From positions 2,418,001-2,482,000 of the forward strand of contig NC_014217.1 in assembly GCF_000092925.1 (NCBI RefSeq): a stretch of 64,000 bases of DNA. Direction: 5' to 3'. This document shows, in pieces, positions 8,570 to 20,974 of this stretch. How positions within the stretch are numbered: the stretch's first letter is position 1; every line of letters starts with the position of its first letter. The position numbers and the translations under genes were made by a program. The notes beneath the pieces are model-generated. The model saw only the letters and a program-made list of their open reading frames with translations, was not told where the DNA came from and did no database searches. Source of the DNA: Ancylobacter novellus DSM 506. Its GTDB lineage: Bacteria > Pseudomonadota > Alphaproteobacteria > Rhizobiales > Xanthobacteraceae.

Positions 8570-9307
8570 CTATCCGCTTCCCAACTTATCCGCTTCCCAG
8601 GCGGCGGCGAGATAGGCGCGCAGAAAAGGCGTGGTGCCCTCGCGGAAATCGTCCGGGCCGCGCATGACGAAGACCTCGTCGATCTCCGAGCGCTCCTCGC
8701 CGGCGGCGAAGGCACGGATGCGTGCCGCCAGCACCTCGGCCTCCTCGCGGGCAACGAGCTGGCGCATCAGCGCGATCCGACGCTCGTCATAGAGCGCGGT
8801 CCATGTCGGGGCGAGGCGGACCTCGGCGGCGGCGATGCCGGTCTCCTCCTCGAATTCGCGCAGCATGCTGCCTTCGAGATCGACGCGCCCGTCCGCAGTG
8901 AGGTCGGAAGGATCCGGCGTGCCGGCGGCGAAATAGATGCGCCCGGCATTGGCGGTCCACGCCGCCATGCGCACCAGCACGAAGCCGCCATCGGCGCCGC
9001 GCAGGGCGCCCATGGAGAAGCACAGCCGCGCGCGCGGGTGGGGCGGATTGCCGCCGATGAGCCAGAGCAGCGAGGCATAGTCGCTCTCGGCATAGCGGCC
9101 GAGGAGCGAGCGTCCCTCGAAGCGGTGCGAGGCGAGGATCAGCACGCGCCCGTTCCACAGTTCGGGATTGGCATGCAGCTTGCCGGCGTAATAGGCGTCG
9201 ATCGCCGCGCGCTCGGTCGCGGTGAAGGCATAGGGCGCCGGCTCGAACCCCATCTCCACGTGGTCGAGCTCGAGGATGGTCGGCCCCGGCGGCAGCGGCC
9301 GGTTCAC
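8570..9307 (-). CDS. Nudix hydrolase-like protein
   Basis: A 245-residue protein with the core of a Nudix box: REFEEETGI near residue 145 matches REUXEEXGU, while the first Glu of the box is not in the canonical place. The GTG start at 9307 is supported by GGAGGG about four bases upstream. It is the third gene of a pdxY-phzF-Nudix run on the minus strand, 48 bp after phzF. The substrate is unknown; a nucleoside diphosphate derivative is likely from the family. Confidence 0.75.
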   Translation of the reverse strand: MNRPLPPGPTILELDHVEMGFEPAPYAFTATERAAIDAYYAGKLHANPELWNGRVLILASHRFEGRSLLGRYAESDYASLLWLIGGNPPHPRARLCFSMGALRGADGGFVLVRMAAWTANAGRIYFAAGTPDPSDLTADGRVDLEGSMLREFEEETGIAAAEVRLAPTWTALYDERRIALMRQLVAREEAEVLAARIRAFAAGEERSEIDEVFVMRGPDDFREGTTPFLRAYLAAAWEADKLGSG

Positions 9308-9355
9308 CCGCCCTCCGCCGGCCGCCCTGCCGTCTCCGGCCTCGCGGCCACGCCG

Positions 9356-10252
9356 TCAGACATGGAGCATACCCTCCGAGACGATAACCGCCCCGCCGCC
9401 GATGGTGACGGCCGTCAGCTCGCCCGTGGTCACCTGCAGGCCGAGCCGGATGAGGCTGGAACGCCCGATTTCTACACCTTGCAATATGTCATAGGCATGG
9501 AAGCCCTCGCCCGGCTTCTCGCCGGCGAGCAGCACGGCGGCGAGCGAGGCGGCGGCCGAGCCGGTCGCCGGGTCCTCGTCGATGCCCATGTTGGCGGCGA
9601 ACATGCGGGCGCGGAAATCGCCCTCGCCGTCCTCGTCACGGCAGAAGACGTAGACCGAGTCCGCGCCACCGCCGAAGGTGCCGATCAGCCGCGCTGCGCT
9701 GGGGCTGATGCGCGCCAGCGCCGAGCGCGAGGCGAGCGGCACGCAGACGAAGGGCACGCCGGCCGAGGCGATGACCGGGGAATAGTCGTCGAAGCCGATG
9801 TCCGAGGTGTCGAGGCCCAGCGCCTGCGCGCAGGCTTCCCGGCTCATCGGCTCGGCATCGATGATCTCGGGGATGCGCGGCACGGTGAAGGTGGCGCTGC
9901 CGAGCCGCTCGCGCTTGACCGTGACGTGGCAGGCGACCGGACCGACATTCTCCTCCAGCACGAAGTCGGTCGAGGTCTCGACCCCGTCGCGCATGGCGAG
10001 CAGCACCGCCGCCCCGACGGTCGGATGGCCGGCAAAGGGCAGTTCGTGGTTGATGGTGAAGATGCGCAGCCGCGCGCGGCTGCCCTCCTCCTGCGGCTTG
10101 GTGACGAACACCGTCTCCGAGAGATTGAACTCGCGGGCGATGGCCTGCATGTGGTTGCCGTCGAGCCCATCGGTGTCGAGCACGACGGCGAGCGGGTTAC
10201 CGGACAGCGTCCGATCGGTGAAGACGTCGAGGACGACGAAGCGGCGTGCCAT
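9356..10252 (-). CDS. PhzF-family isomerase/epimerase-like protein
   Basis: A 298-residue protein with the PhzF/DapF-like double fold. The N-terminus VVLDVFTDRTLSGNPLAVV is typical, with the catalytic Glu expected in FNLSETVF (about residue 45) and the second-lobe motif DEDPATGSAA near residue 225. PhzF relatives outside phenazine producers catalyse unknown isomerisations, and no phenazine genes are present here. It lies 5 bp downstream of pdxY and is almost certainly co-transcribed with it. Confidence 0.9.
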   Translation of the reverse strand: MARRFVVLDVFTDRTLSGNPLAVVLDTDGLDGNHMQAIAREFNLSETVFVTKPQEEGSRARLRIFTINHELPFAGHPTVGAAVLLAMRDGVETSTDFVLEENVGPVACHVTVKRERLGSATFTVPRIPEIIDAEPMSREACAQALGLDTSDIGFDDYSPVIASAGVPFVCVPLASRSALARISPSAARLIGTFGGGADSVYVFCRDEDGEGDFRARMFAANMGIDEDPATGSAAASLAAVLLAGEKPGEGFHAYDILQGVEIGRSSLIRLGLQVTTGELTAVTIGGGAVIVSEGMLHV

Positions 10253-10257
10253 GGCGG

Positions 10258-11106
10258 TCAGATCTTCTCCGGCGTGAAGATGCGGGACGGCGTGACGAAT
10301 TCATCCTGCGCGGCGACGGTGAGGATCTCGCGCGAGCCGGCGGCTGCCGTACGGGCAAGCAAGCCATAGGCCGAGGACGCCGCCTTGGAGAGCGCCTCGG
10401 CGGTGGAATGGGTGGCCTTCCAGTGCACGAAGAACAACGCGGCGATGGCATCCCCGGCTCCGTTGACCGAAATGTCCAGCTTGGGCGTGCGCACGAGGTA
10501 GCGCCCGTCCGGCCCGGAGGCCATGAGGTCGATGCAATCGGCCGGCGTGTCCTCGGTGTGCAGGCTGGTGACCATGATGACGCGCGGCCCGCTCGCATGC
10601 ACGACGTCGCAGGCGACGAGCGCATCAGGCAACGTCGTGGTGCTGCGGCCGGAGAGGTAGTCGAGCTCGAACTGGTTCGGCGTGATCAGGTCGGCGGCCG
10701 GCACCGCGCGCTCGCGCATGAATTCGGGGATGCCCGGCCGCACGAAGACGCCGCGCCCGACATCGCCGATCACCGGGTCGCAGCAATAATGCGCCTCGCT
10801 GTTGGCCGCCTTCACCCGGCCGACCGTGTCGAGGATGGCGTCGCCGATCTCGGCCGAGCCCATATAGCCGGACAGCACGCCGTCGCAGCGCGGCAGCACG
10901 TTGCGATCCTCCATGCCGCCGACCAGCTCGCGGATGAGGTCGGCGCCGAACACCTCGCCGCGCCAGGCGCCATAGCCGGTGTGGTTGGAGAACTGCACGG
11001 TGTGGATGCCCCACACCTCATGGCCCAGCCGCTGGATGGGGAACATGGCCGAGGCATTGCCCACATGCCCATAGGCCACCCAGGACTGTATCGACAGTAT
11101 GTTCAT
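10258..11106 (-). CDS. pdxY: Pyridoxal kinase
   Basis: A 282-residue ribokinase-fold enzyme that phosphorylates pyridoxal to PLP in the B6 salvage pathway. It follows E. coli PdxY closely: [12 protein letters not shown] at the N-terminus, [19 protein letters not shown]-like [20 protein letters not shown], and the anion-hole/catalytic motif NGAGDA near residue 225. The ATG at 11106 gives the normal N-terminus; a TTG 15 bases upstream would only add MGRRR. The neighbours phzF and the Nudix gene follow in the same direction. Confidence 0.92.
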   Translation of the reverse strand: MNILSIQSWVAYGHVGNASAMFPIQRLGHEVWGIHTVQFSNHTGYGAWRGEVFGADLIRELVGGMEDRNVLPRCDGVLSGYMGSAEIGDAILDTVGRVKAANSEAHYCCDPVIGDVGRGVFVRPGIPEFMRERAVPAADLITPNQFELDYLSGRSTTTLPDALVACDVVHASGPRVIMVTSLHTEDTPADCIDLMASGPDGRYLVRTPKLDISVNGAGDAIAALFFVHWKATHSTAEALSKAASSAYGLLARTAAAGSREILTVAAQDEFVTPSRIFTPEKI

Positions 11107-11222
11107 GCGTCTGCGCCCCAACCCGTTGGAAACGATCCGCGCTTAGCGCTCTAAACGCAAGCGCTCAAACGAAAATCCGCGCGATTGCCATAAGCGTTTT
11201 CGATGGAGCGGCCCTTCAGGCG

Positions 11223-12404
11223 CTACGAGGCCCGGCCGCCCCTGCGTTCCGGCGCGTCCTGCGCCAGCATATGGCGGTCACGGCCGGCGGCCTTGGCGGC
11301 ATAGAGCGCGAGGTCGGCACGGCGTAGCGCCTCGTCGATATGCTCGCCGCGCCCGGTGACGGCGAGGCCGAAGCTGGCCGTCACCCGTATCTCGCCCGGC
11401 ACCAGCGCATAGCGCAGGCGGTCCATGGCGGAGCGCACCGCCTCGATCCGGCGCTGCGCTTCACCGACGTCGCCCTCGGGCAGCAGCAGGCAGAACTCCT
11501 CGCCGCCGATCCGCCCGCACAGGGCGCCCACGCTGGCGCGCTCGGCGAGCACGCCGCCGAAGGCGCGGATGACCTCGTCGCCGGCGGCATGGCCGAAGCG
11601 GTCGTTGATCGACTTGAAATGGTCGAGGTCGCACATGACGAGACAGGCGCGCTCCTCCGGCCGCAGCGCTGCCAACAGGGCGGCGGCGCGCTCCATGAAG
11701 GCGGCGCGGCTGAGCACACCCGAGAGCGAATCGCGCTCCAGCCGGCGGGCGGTCTCCGCCATCAGCTCGGCGATGATGACGCCGAGCACGGAAAGGCCGA
11801 GCAGCAGCGCGAGCACCGCGGCCATGGTCTGCGAGTAATAGGCGTAGATGCTCAATATGTAGTCGCGCACATCCGGCGCCGGGCCGGTGGCGAACAGCGG
11901 CACGATGGCCTTGAAGGCAAAGTGCAGCGATCCCGCCGCCAGCACCGCGAGCAGCGCCAGATCGGCCAGCCGGCGCCGGCCGGAGGCGAGCACGATCCCG
12001 GCGCCGAGGGCGAGCATCGCCGCATAGGGCAGCTGGTAGATCAAGGCGTGGATCAGCGAGGGGCGCGGCAGGTCGTAGCGCAGCAGCAGGTTGACGGCCT
12101 CGGCGAGAACGAACAGCGCGAGGATCGGCCGCAGCGACATATCCGGACGGTAATGACGTGCGAGGCCGACGACGATCAGCGTCACCGCCAGCATGAGGAA
12201 GGAGAAGGACAGCGCCGAGGCCAGCCGGCCGGGCAGGAACGGCACCACCGCCTCGACCGCCACGGTGGCGGCGGCACAGAGGAAGCCGGCGGCGCACCAT
12301 CTGCCGATGCGGATATCCGTCCGCCAGGTCAGGAGGAGGAAGGCGGCGGCGAAGGACAGGCCGATGGCGAAATTGATGACAAGGAGGAAGGTGGCGCCCC
12401 GCAT
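11223..12404 (-). CDS. Membrane-anchored diguanylate cyclase (GGDEF)
   Basis: A 393-residue protein. The first 220 residues contain about six to seven hydrophobic segments without a recognisable sensor family, and a GGDEF domain follows. The catalytic motif is GGEEF at 300-304, with the metal/nucleotide motif DLDHFKSINDRFGHAAGD before it. The usual RxxD inhibitory site nine residues upstream of GGEEF is absent (the region reads RASVGALCGR), so product inhibition by c-di-GMP is not expected. It lies downstream of a 36-residue membrane peptide gene and is transcribed alone otherwise. Confidence 0.92.
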   Translation of the reverse strand: MRGATFLLVINFAIGLSFAAAFLLLTWRTDIRIGRWCAAGFLCAAATVAVEAVVPFLPGRLASALSFSFLMLAVTLIVVGLARHYRPDMSLRPILALFVLAEAVNLLLRYDLPRPSLIHALIYQLPYAAMLALGAGIVLASGRRRLADLALLAVLAAGSLHFAFKAIVPLFATGPAPDVRDYILSIYAYYSQTMAAVLALLLGLSVLGVIIAELMAETARRLERDSLSGVLSRAAFMERAAALLAALRPEERACLVMCDLDHFKSINDRFGHAAGDEVIRAFGGVLAERASVGALCGRIGGEEFCLLLPEGDVGEAQRRIEAVRSAMDRLRYALVPGEIRVTASFGLAVTGRGEHIDEALRRADLALYAAKAAGRDRHMLAQDAPERRGGRAS

Positions 12405-12532
12405 CGCTCCGGCCAGCCCGACGGCAGCAACGCGCTACCTGCGGCAGCATAACCTTGGCGGAAAGGATTGGCCACGCCGGCTGGACGCGCCGGCCTGCCG
12501 CCACGGGGCGGCACGCGGGATATCGCCGACGG

Positions 12533-12643
12533 CTACTCGTCGCCGTCGGTCACGGCGTCCCATGCCACAAGCATGATCGCGGCGAAGCCGAGCACATACA
12601 TGGCGGACACGGTGGCGAAGGGTGTGAGACCAAAGAGACCCAT
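12533..12643 (-). CDS. Small single-span membrane peptide, 36 residues
   Basis: An ATG at 12643 opens a 36-codon frame ending TAG at 12533. GGAG lies about nine bases upstream. The peptide is short and hydrophobic with one predicted membrane segment (VSAMYVLGFAAIMLVAW) and an acidic C-terminus (DAVTDGDE). Codon usage is GC-rich at third positions like real genes here. It lies 128 bp upstream of the diguanylate cyclase on the same strand. I do not recognise a family; its function is unknown. Confidence 0.55.
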   Translation of the reverse strand: MGLFGLTPFATVSAMYVLGFAAIMLVAWDAVTDGDE

Positions 12644-12732
12644 GGCAGGAACTCCGGCGAAAGGCCCTGTTGAGATATGGGGGCTCGGTCATTTCCGCGA
12701 CAGGGTGGCAATGCGGCCGCGCGGCGATTGAG

Positions 12733-12757
12733 AAAGCGGCGCAGTCGGCGCCGTTCC
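12733..12757 (-). promoter_or_regulatory. Weak EcfG-like promoter candidate
   Basis: On the minus strand GGAAC is followed after 16 bp by CTTT, one mismatch from the EcfG -10 CGTT. It would drive the 36-residue peptide gene with a leader of about 80 bases. Much weaker than the four exact matches elsewhere in the window. Confidence 0.2.
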
Positions 12758-12776
12758 GCGGTGCGCGCCGGCAGAT

Positions 12777-13160
12777 CTAGCGCTTGCCTTCCAGACGCGC
12801 CCGCAGATACGCGTCCAGCACCACCGCGTCGTTGTGGGTCGCATCGTGCGCCGCATAAAGCAGCGTGACGCGGCCGTGCTTCAGCAGTTCCTCAAGACGC
12901 GCCACCGCATCGCCATTCGCATCGAGCTCGGCGCGATAGCGTCGTGAGAACTCCTCGAAGCGAGCCGGCTCATGGCCGAACCATTTCCGCAACTCGGCGC
13001 TCGGCGCGATCTCCTTCAGCCACAGGGTCAGCTTCAGATCGTCCTTGCGGACTCCGCGCGGCCACAGCCTGTCGACGAGGACGCGGGCGCCATCGTCGTC
13101 GGCCACGGGGTCGTAGGCCCTCTTCAACCTGAGATCGGGTGCGGGTCGGGTGATGTGCAT
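12777..13160 (-). CDS. DUF488 family protein (YeaO-like)
   Basis: A 127-residue soluble protein. The family core is clear: LKRAYDPVADDDGARVLVDRLWPRG near the N-terminus, LWLKEIAPSAELRKWFGHEP in the middle, and VTLLYAAHD towards the end. The biochemical function of DUF488 proteins is not established. The ATG at 13160 is preferred because GGCGGAGTG precedes it directly and homologues begin close to this point; the frame stays open to 13250. Confidence 0.88.
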   Translation of the reverse strand: MHITRPAPDLRLKRAYDPVADDDGARVLVDRLWPRGVRKDDLKLTLWLKEIAPSAELRKWFGHEPARFEEFSRRYRAELDANGDAVARLEELLKHGRVTLLYAAHDATHNDAVVLDAYLRARLEGKR

Positions 13161-13233
13161 CACTCCGCCATGATCCGCGTTCTGCCGGCCGTTGTCTCTC
13201 GCGATCGAACGCAGCCGCGCAGCGGCCGAAGCC

Positions 13234-13422
13234 TCAGATCGCTTCTTCACGCAACCCGCAGCGCCAGCGCACGACGCGCCAGGCAGGGTGCTGTGTCGCC
13301 CATTCGTTCATGGCGGCGGTGCATTCCATCGGCAGGCCCATACGGGCCTCGGTGGCGATCCTCTCCTCGCGGCAGGCATCGGGGCTGGCGAGCAGGCAGA
13401 TGGTGAGGATGAGGTGGCTCAT
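13234..13422 (-). CDS. Conserved small protein, 62 residues, possibly exported
   Basis: A 62-residue protein that begins with a short hydrophobic stretch (MSHLILTICLLASPDAC) and has several Cys residues, two of them near the C-terminal motif WRVVRWRC. Proteins with the pattern hydrophobic start, central Cys, and C-terminal W-R-V-x-R-W-x-C are common as hypothetical proteins in this order. A strong GGAGGAGGGG precedes the ATG, and the ATG overlaps the stop of the 63-residue gene upstream as ATGA. The function is unknown. Confidence 0.75.
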   Translation of the reverse strand: MSHLILTICLLASPDACREERIATEARMGLPMECTAAMNEWATQHPAWRVVRWRCGLREEAI

Positions 13423-13610
13423 CGGACCCCTCCTCCCATGCCCTTCATCTCGTCGGTCTCGGCGACCCGCGGCCAGATATAGACGCCCTCGGACGGATCA
13501 TGCGCCTTCAGGACGATCGCATGGAGGTTGCCCCAATAGCTCGGGCGCGGCGACGCCATCAGCTTGCGGGCGAGTTCGGCGGAACAGTTCAGGACGATCT
13601 GCATCAGCAT
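13419..13610 (-). CDS. Hypothetical protein, 63 residues
   Basis: A 63-residue soluble protein starting MLMQIVLNCSAELARKL; a second ATG two codons on is equally possible. The C-terminal part (GVYIWPRVAETDEMKG) resembles short conserved proteins of unknown function in Rhizobiales. It overlaps the following 62-residue gene by four bases, so the pair is translationally coupled. The ribosome binding site is weak. Confidence 0.6.
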   Translation of the reverse strand: MLMQIVLNCSAELARKLMASPRPSYWGNLHAIVLKAHDPSEGVYIWPRVAETDEMKGMGGGVR

Positions 13611-13815
13611 TGACCCAGCAAAATGACCACTTGGATGATCTTGCATACGGCATGCCAAATATTCCGGATTGCCCGGACGATGTCCCAACTGCACGCCGGC
13701 ATTGTCCTAGGGGCAACACCCTGGGAGGCGATCGGGTCCCTGCGGCGTCGAGCGGCGGTATGACTTGCCGGTGCTGTGACTTGCCTGAGACCGGCGGTCA
13801 TGCGACAGGCGAAAC

Positions 13816-15081
13816 ATGACCGAGATGCTCTCCGCCGCCGCCCTCGCCCAGGCCGTCCGCGCCGGACGCCTGACCCCCGCCGATGTCGCCGAGCGCTGCG
13901 CGGAAGCCATCCGCGCGCAGGAGGGCGAGGTACGCGCCTTCGCCAGCCTCGATCTCGACGCCCTCACCGCCAAGGCGACGTCACCGGGATTGGCCGAAAC
14001 CCCGCTCGCCGGCCTGCCGGTGGGCATCAAGGACATTCTCGATACGGTGGACTTCCCCACCGAGCGCGGCTCGCCGCTCTATGCCGGCTACCGCCCGGCT
14101 ACCGATGCCGCCATCGTGCGCATGACCGCGCGGGCCGGCGGCCTGATGGCCGGCAAGACCGTGACCACCGAGTTCGCCTTCATGCAGCCAAGCCCGACCC
14201 GCAACCCGCGCCGGCTCTCGCATTCGCCGGGCGGCTCCTCGGCCGGCTCGGCGGCGGCGGTGGCGGCCGGCATGCTGCCGGTCACCATCGGCACCCAGAC
14301 CGGTGGCTCGGTCATCCGCCCTGCCTCCTATTGCGGCGTCACCGGTTACAAGCCGTCCTACAAGATGCTGCCGGTGCTCGGGCTGAAGCCCTTCTCCTGG
14401 TCGCTCGACACGCTCGGCCTGTTCGGCGCCCATGTCGCCGACGTCGCCTTCGCCGCGGGCGCAATCTCCGGCCGCGACTTCGCGCTCGACCACGACGCCA
14501 ATGCGCCGCGCATTGCGGTCGCCAAGACCGCCCGCGCCCATCTCGCCACCGAGGATGCCCATGCCGCGCTGGAGCAGGCGGCGCGCGCGGCGGAACGGGC
14601 CGGCGCCAGCGTGACCGTCGTCGACCTCTCGGAGGCGGTGGAGAAGGGCGACGAGGCGCATGCGGCCATGCAGGGCTATGAGGCGGCGCTCGCCTTAGCC
14701 CATGAGTGGGACCACCACCGCGAGGCGCTGTCGCCGACGCTCGGCACCTATCTGGAAGAGGCGATGCGCATCACGCCGGAGCAATACGATGCCGGCCGTC
14801 GCCTCGCCCGGCAGTCGCGCCACGCGCTCTCCGACCTGTTCGCCGACTACGACGCGCTGCTGACCTTCTCCGCCACCGGCGAGGCGCCGGAGGGCTTCGC
14901 CACCACCGGCTCGCCGGCCTTCAACCGGCTGTGGACCATGAGCGGGGCGCCCTGCATCAACGTCACCGGACTGACGGGGGCGACGGGCCTGCCGATCGGC
15001 GTGCAACTCGTCGGGCGCTTCGGCCGCGACCGTGCGCTGCTGGAGGCGGCGCGGTTCCTGGAGCGGGCCATAGGCGCGTGA
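13816..15081 (+). CDS. Amidase signature family enzyme
   Basis: A 421-residue hydrolase with the full amidase signature. The Ser-cisSer-Lys triad is K72 (VGIKD), S141 (SPGGSSAGS) and S165 (TGGSVIRP); the 24-residue distance between the serines matches the family. The glycine-rich segment at 139-180 is intact. No signal peptide. The substrate is not determined by the motif; GatA is unlikely because no gatB or gatC partner is adjacent and the protein is short. It is a single gene upstream of the outer-membrane protein. Confidence 0.92.
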   Translation: MTEMLSAAALAQAVRAGRLTPADVAERCAEAIRAQEGEVRAFASLDLDALTAKATSPGLAETPLAGLPVGIKDILDTVDFPTERGSPLYAGYRPATDAAIVRMTARAGGLMAGKTVTTEFAFMQPSPTRNPRRLSHSPGGSSAGSAAAVAAGMLPVTIGTQTGGSVIRPASYCGVTGYKPSYKMLPVLGLKPFSWSLDTLGLFGAHVADVAFAAGAISGRDFALDHDANAPRIAVAKTARAHLATEDAHAALEQAARAAERAGASVTVVDLSEAVEKGDEAHAAMQGYEAALALAHEWDHHREALSPTLGTYLEEAMRITPEQYDAGRRLARQSRHALSDLFADYDALLTFSATGEAPEGFATTGSPAFNRLWTMSGAPCINVTGLTGATGLPIGVQLVGRFGRDRALLEAARFLERAIGA

Positions 15082-15146
15082 GCTCGTGAGGGTTTCTTAA
15101 AGCCGGCGGCGCTAGGCTCCCCCATCATCTATCGGGGGAGCATCGC

Positions 15147-15920
15147 ATGCGTATCAAGGCATTTCTCCTCGGCGGCATCGCGGCCGCCGCGCTCACCATG
15201 CCGGCGGCCGCGGCCGACCTGTCCTATCCGGTCAAGGCGCCGCCCATGATGGTGGTGCCGGCCTTCACCTGGACCGGCCTCTATCTCGGCGGCAATGCCG
15301 GCTATGGCTGGGGCGAAGGCTCGGCGCCCTGGCTCGGCTATCTCGACTATTATTACGGCGCGCTCGACCAGTACGGCTACAGCGGCGGCTCCGACCCGCA
15401 GGGCTGGTTCGGCGGCGTGCAGGTCGGCTACAACTACCAGTTCGACAACAATGTCGTGCTCGGCATCGAGGCGGACGCTCAGTTCGGCGAATTGAAGGAC
15501 TCGCTCAGCTATTATGGCACGGACCTGTTCTCCGGCGTGCCGGACCTCGACCTCGGCGGCATCGAGACCAAGATCGAGGCCTTCGGCACCGTCCGCGCCC
15601 GGCTCGGCTATGCGGTCGACCGCCTGCTGCCCTACGTCACCGGCGGCCTCGCCTGGGGCAACGTCAAGATGTCGGAGCGCTGGGATACCTATATGGGCGG
15701 CGTCTTCCAGCCCGGCCTCACCGGCACCGCCTCGGCGGACGAGACGCTGTGGGGCTGGACGGTCGGCGGCGGCGTCGAATACGCCTTCACCGACAACTGG
15801 ACCGTGAAGGCCGAATATCTCTATGCCGACCTCGGCGACATCAACTGGGACGGCGATGCCGGCACCAAGGTCGACGTGAAGCTGCAGACCGTGAAACTCG
15901 GCATCAACTACAAGTTCTGA
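15147..15920 (+). CDS. Outer-membrane beta-barrel protein (Omp25/Omp31-like)
   Basis: A 257-residue protein with a signal peptide of about 22 residues ending AAAADL. It then has WTGLYLGGNAGYGWG, the hallmark of the rhizobial/Brucella Omp25-Omp31 family, alternating beta strands (VQVGYNYQF, VGGGVEYAF, VKAEYLYADLG) and a terminal Phe (KLGINYKF) for BAM recognition. The ribosome binding site CGGGGGAGC precedes the ATG. A role in outer-membrane stability or surface exposure is expected from the family. Confidence 0.93.
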   Translation: MRIKAFLLGGIAAAALTMPAAAADLSYPVKAPPMMVVPAFTWTGLYLGGNAGYGWGEGSAPWLGYLDYYYGALDQYGYSGGSDPQGWFGGVQVGYNYQFDNNVVLGIEADAQFGELKDSLSYYGTDLFSGVPDLDLGGIETKIEAFGTVRARLGYAVDRLLPYVTGGLAWGNVKMSERWDTYMGGVFQPGLTGTASADETLWGWTVGGGVEYAFTDNWTVKAEYLYADLGDINWDGDAGTKVDVKLQTVKLGINYKF

Positions 15921-15961
15921 GCGCCCGAGGGCGCGGTCGCCTGAGAGCCGGCCTCTTCTTT

Positions 15962-16032
15962 CCCTCTCCCCGCTGGGGAGAGGGAGCTCCCGGTCAAAGT
16001 CCGGGTGGCCGGGTCAAGCCCGGCCATGAGGG
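15962..16032. repeat. Perfect 10-bp hairpin followed by half of a family B repeat
   Basis: CCCTCTCCCC-GCT-GGGGAGAGGG at 15962-15984 is a perfect stem with a three-base loop, 42 bp after the outer-membrane protein stop. No T run follows, so it is a 3'-end structure but not a classic intrinsic terminator. A family B half element (GTGGCCGGG to CATGAGGG) follows to 16032. Confidence 0.65.
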
Positions 16033-16078
16033 CAAGAAGGCGAGGCATCCGAGCCAAGCCGGACCGCGCGCCGGCCCT

Positions 16079-16888
16079 TCAGCTCCCGGAAACCAGCTTC
16101 GCCAGCGAATCCCAGAACGCGTCCTTGACCCCGACCGCCGGCGGCGGCGGGATGATGGTCGGCGGGTTGGGGTTCTTCTCCCCGTTCGGCATCAGCCGGG
16201 CGAACCAGATCTCGCCGTCGGTGTAATAGGGATCGCCGCCCCCATTGCGCCCAAACAGCGTCGGGCCGACGCCGGTGACCTGGTAGACGTCCCGCACCAT
16301 GCCGGCCTGCTTGAGGTCGTCGATCAGCAGGTCGCGCACGGAATCGACGTCCGGGCCGATATGGTGGGTGACGGCGCCGGTATAGTGGCTGAGGCCGACA
16401 CCACGGTCATAGGTCGCCGAGCCGAGCCAGACGGGGGCGCCCTCCTTGCCCACATCCAGCACCTTCCAGAAGCGGACATGGTCGCGCCGGTCGGCGCTGC
16501 GGCCGATCTCCTTCTCGAAGGCGAGGTCTTCCACCCGCCCGTCATAATAGAGCGGCGAGACCGGCGCCTGCGGGTCGGGCCGGTCGAGCAGCACCGAGCC
16601 GATGATGGCGAGGCTCGACTTCAGCGTCACCGGATCGGCGGCCCGCCAGCCGGCCGCGTACATGGCGCGGATGACGTCCTCGCGGGAGCCGACCAGCCCG
16701 ACGTCGATCGGGTCGCCCGGTATGCCCTGCTTGGTCTGCGTCACCATCGGCAGGTGCTTGATGCCCGGCTGGTGTTCGTGATGCGTCCACAGCCGCGGCA
16801 GCATCACATAGGCGAGCCCCGCCCAGACGACGAGGGCGAGGAGCGCCCAGTGCCACACGCGCTTCGCGTCCTTCTCCAACGCGGCCAT
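16079..16888 (-). CDS. LssY C-terminal domain protein
   Basis: A 269-residue protein with one N-terminal membrane segment (about residues 13-32) and a periplasmic LssY_C domain. Diagnostic stretches are GIPGDPIDVGLVGS, MYAAGWRAADPVTLKSSL, the AIIGSVLLDRPDP region and RRDHVRFWKV. In LssY itself this domain follows a PAP2 phosphatase, but here it stands alone, so catalytic activity cannot be assumed. It lies 5 bp downstream of metH on the same strand, which may allow read-through expression. Confidence 0.85.
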   Translation of the reverse strand: MAALEKDAKRVWHWALLALVVWAGLAYVMLPRLWTHHEHQPGIKHLPMVTQTKQGIPGDPIDVGLVGSREDVIRAMYAAGWRAADPVTLKSSLAIIGSVLLDRPDPQAPVSPLYYDGRVEDLAFEKEIGRSADRRDHVRFWKVLDVGKEGAPVWLGSATYDRGVGLSHYTGAVTHHIGPDVDSVRDLLIDDLKQAGMVRDVYQVTGVGPTLFGRNGGGDPYYTDGEIWFARLMPNGEKNPNPPTIIPPPPAVGVKDAFWDSLAKLVSGS

Positions 16889-16893
16889 CGCGC

Positions 16894-20628
<3,735 letters not shown>

Positions 20629-20692
20629 GGGGCACTCATCCGGTCATGCGGCGACGATTCCGGCATGACAGCTTCATAAGAAACAATTGTGA

Positions 20693-20923
20693 TCAATGGC
20701 CTTTTTCGAGCTTGTCGAGACGTTTCTCGATCGCCTCGATGCGGTCCTCGAATTCGGCGGTGGCGTAGCGGCCAAGCACGGACTCACCGTGCATGGCCTG
20801 CTTCAGGCTTTCGATCTTGGCGTCGATGGAATCGAGGCGCTTTCCAGTGGCGTCGAAGCCATTCTTCATCTCCGCGCGGATTTCCTGCAGCAGCTTCAGG
20901 ATGAAATTGTCCGGCTCGCTCAT
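20693..20923 (-). CDS. Small coiled-coil protein between metF and metH, 76 residues
   Basis: A 76-residue, strongly charged, helical protein. Heptad-like spacing is visible in LLQEIRAEMKNGFDATGKRLDS and again in DRIEAIEKRLDKLEKG. The middle segment MHGESVLGRYA is shared with small hypothetical proteins in related genomes, as far as I recall. The ATG at 20923 has GGAGG seven bases upstream. It lies 51 bp after metF and 64 bp before metH on the same strand. I do not recognise a function; an oligomerisation or adaptor role is inference only. Confidence 0.72.
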   Translation of the reverse strand: MSEPDNFILKLLQEIRAEMKNGFDATGKRLDSIDAKIESLKQAMHGESVLGRYATAEFEDRIEAIEKRLDKLEKGH

Positions 20924-20943
20924 TCGAAAGCCTCCGCAGGTGT

Positions 20944-20958
20944 CCCTACTATATAGGG
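20944..20958. promoter_or_regulatory. CCCTA-N5-TAGGG inverted repeat before the coiled-coil gene
   Basis: Perfect 5-bp arms flank a short AT core in the 51-bp gap between metF and the coiled-coil gene. On the minus strand the core reads TATATAG, which could also serve as a -10 element for an internal promoter. Confidence 0.3.
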
Positions 20959-20974
20959 CAACGCACACCTTTAC

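Noticed and set aside
11107..11121. TTG at 11121 as the pdxY start
   Set aside because: It would add only MGRRR ahead of the normal PdxY N-terminus, with no better ribosome site than the ATG at 11106.
15962..15984. Hairpin after the outer-membrane protein gene as a classic intrinsic terminator
   Set aside because: The stem is perfect but no T run follows, so it is listed as a repeat/3'-end structure only.
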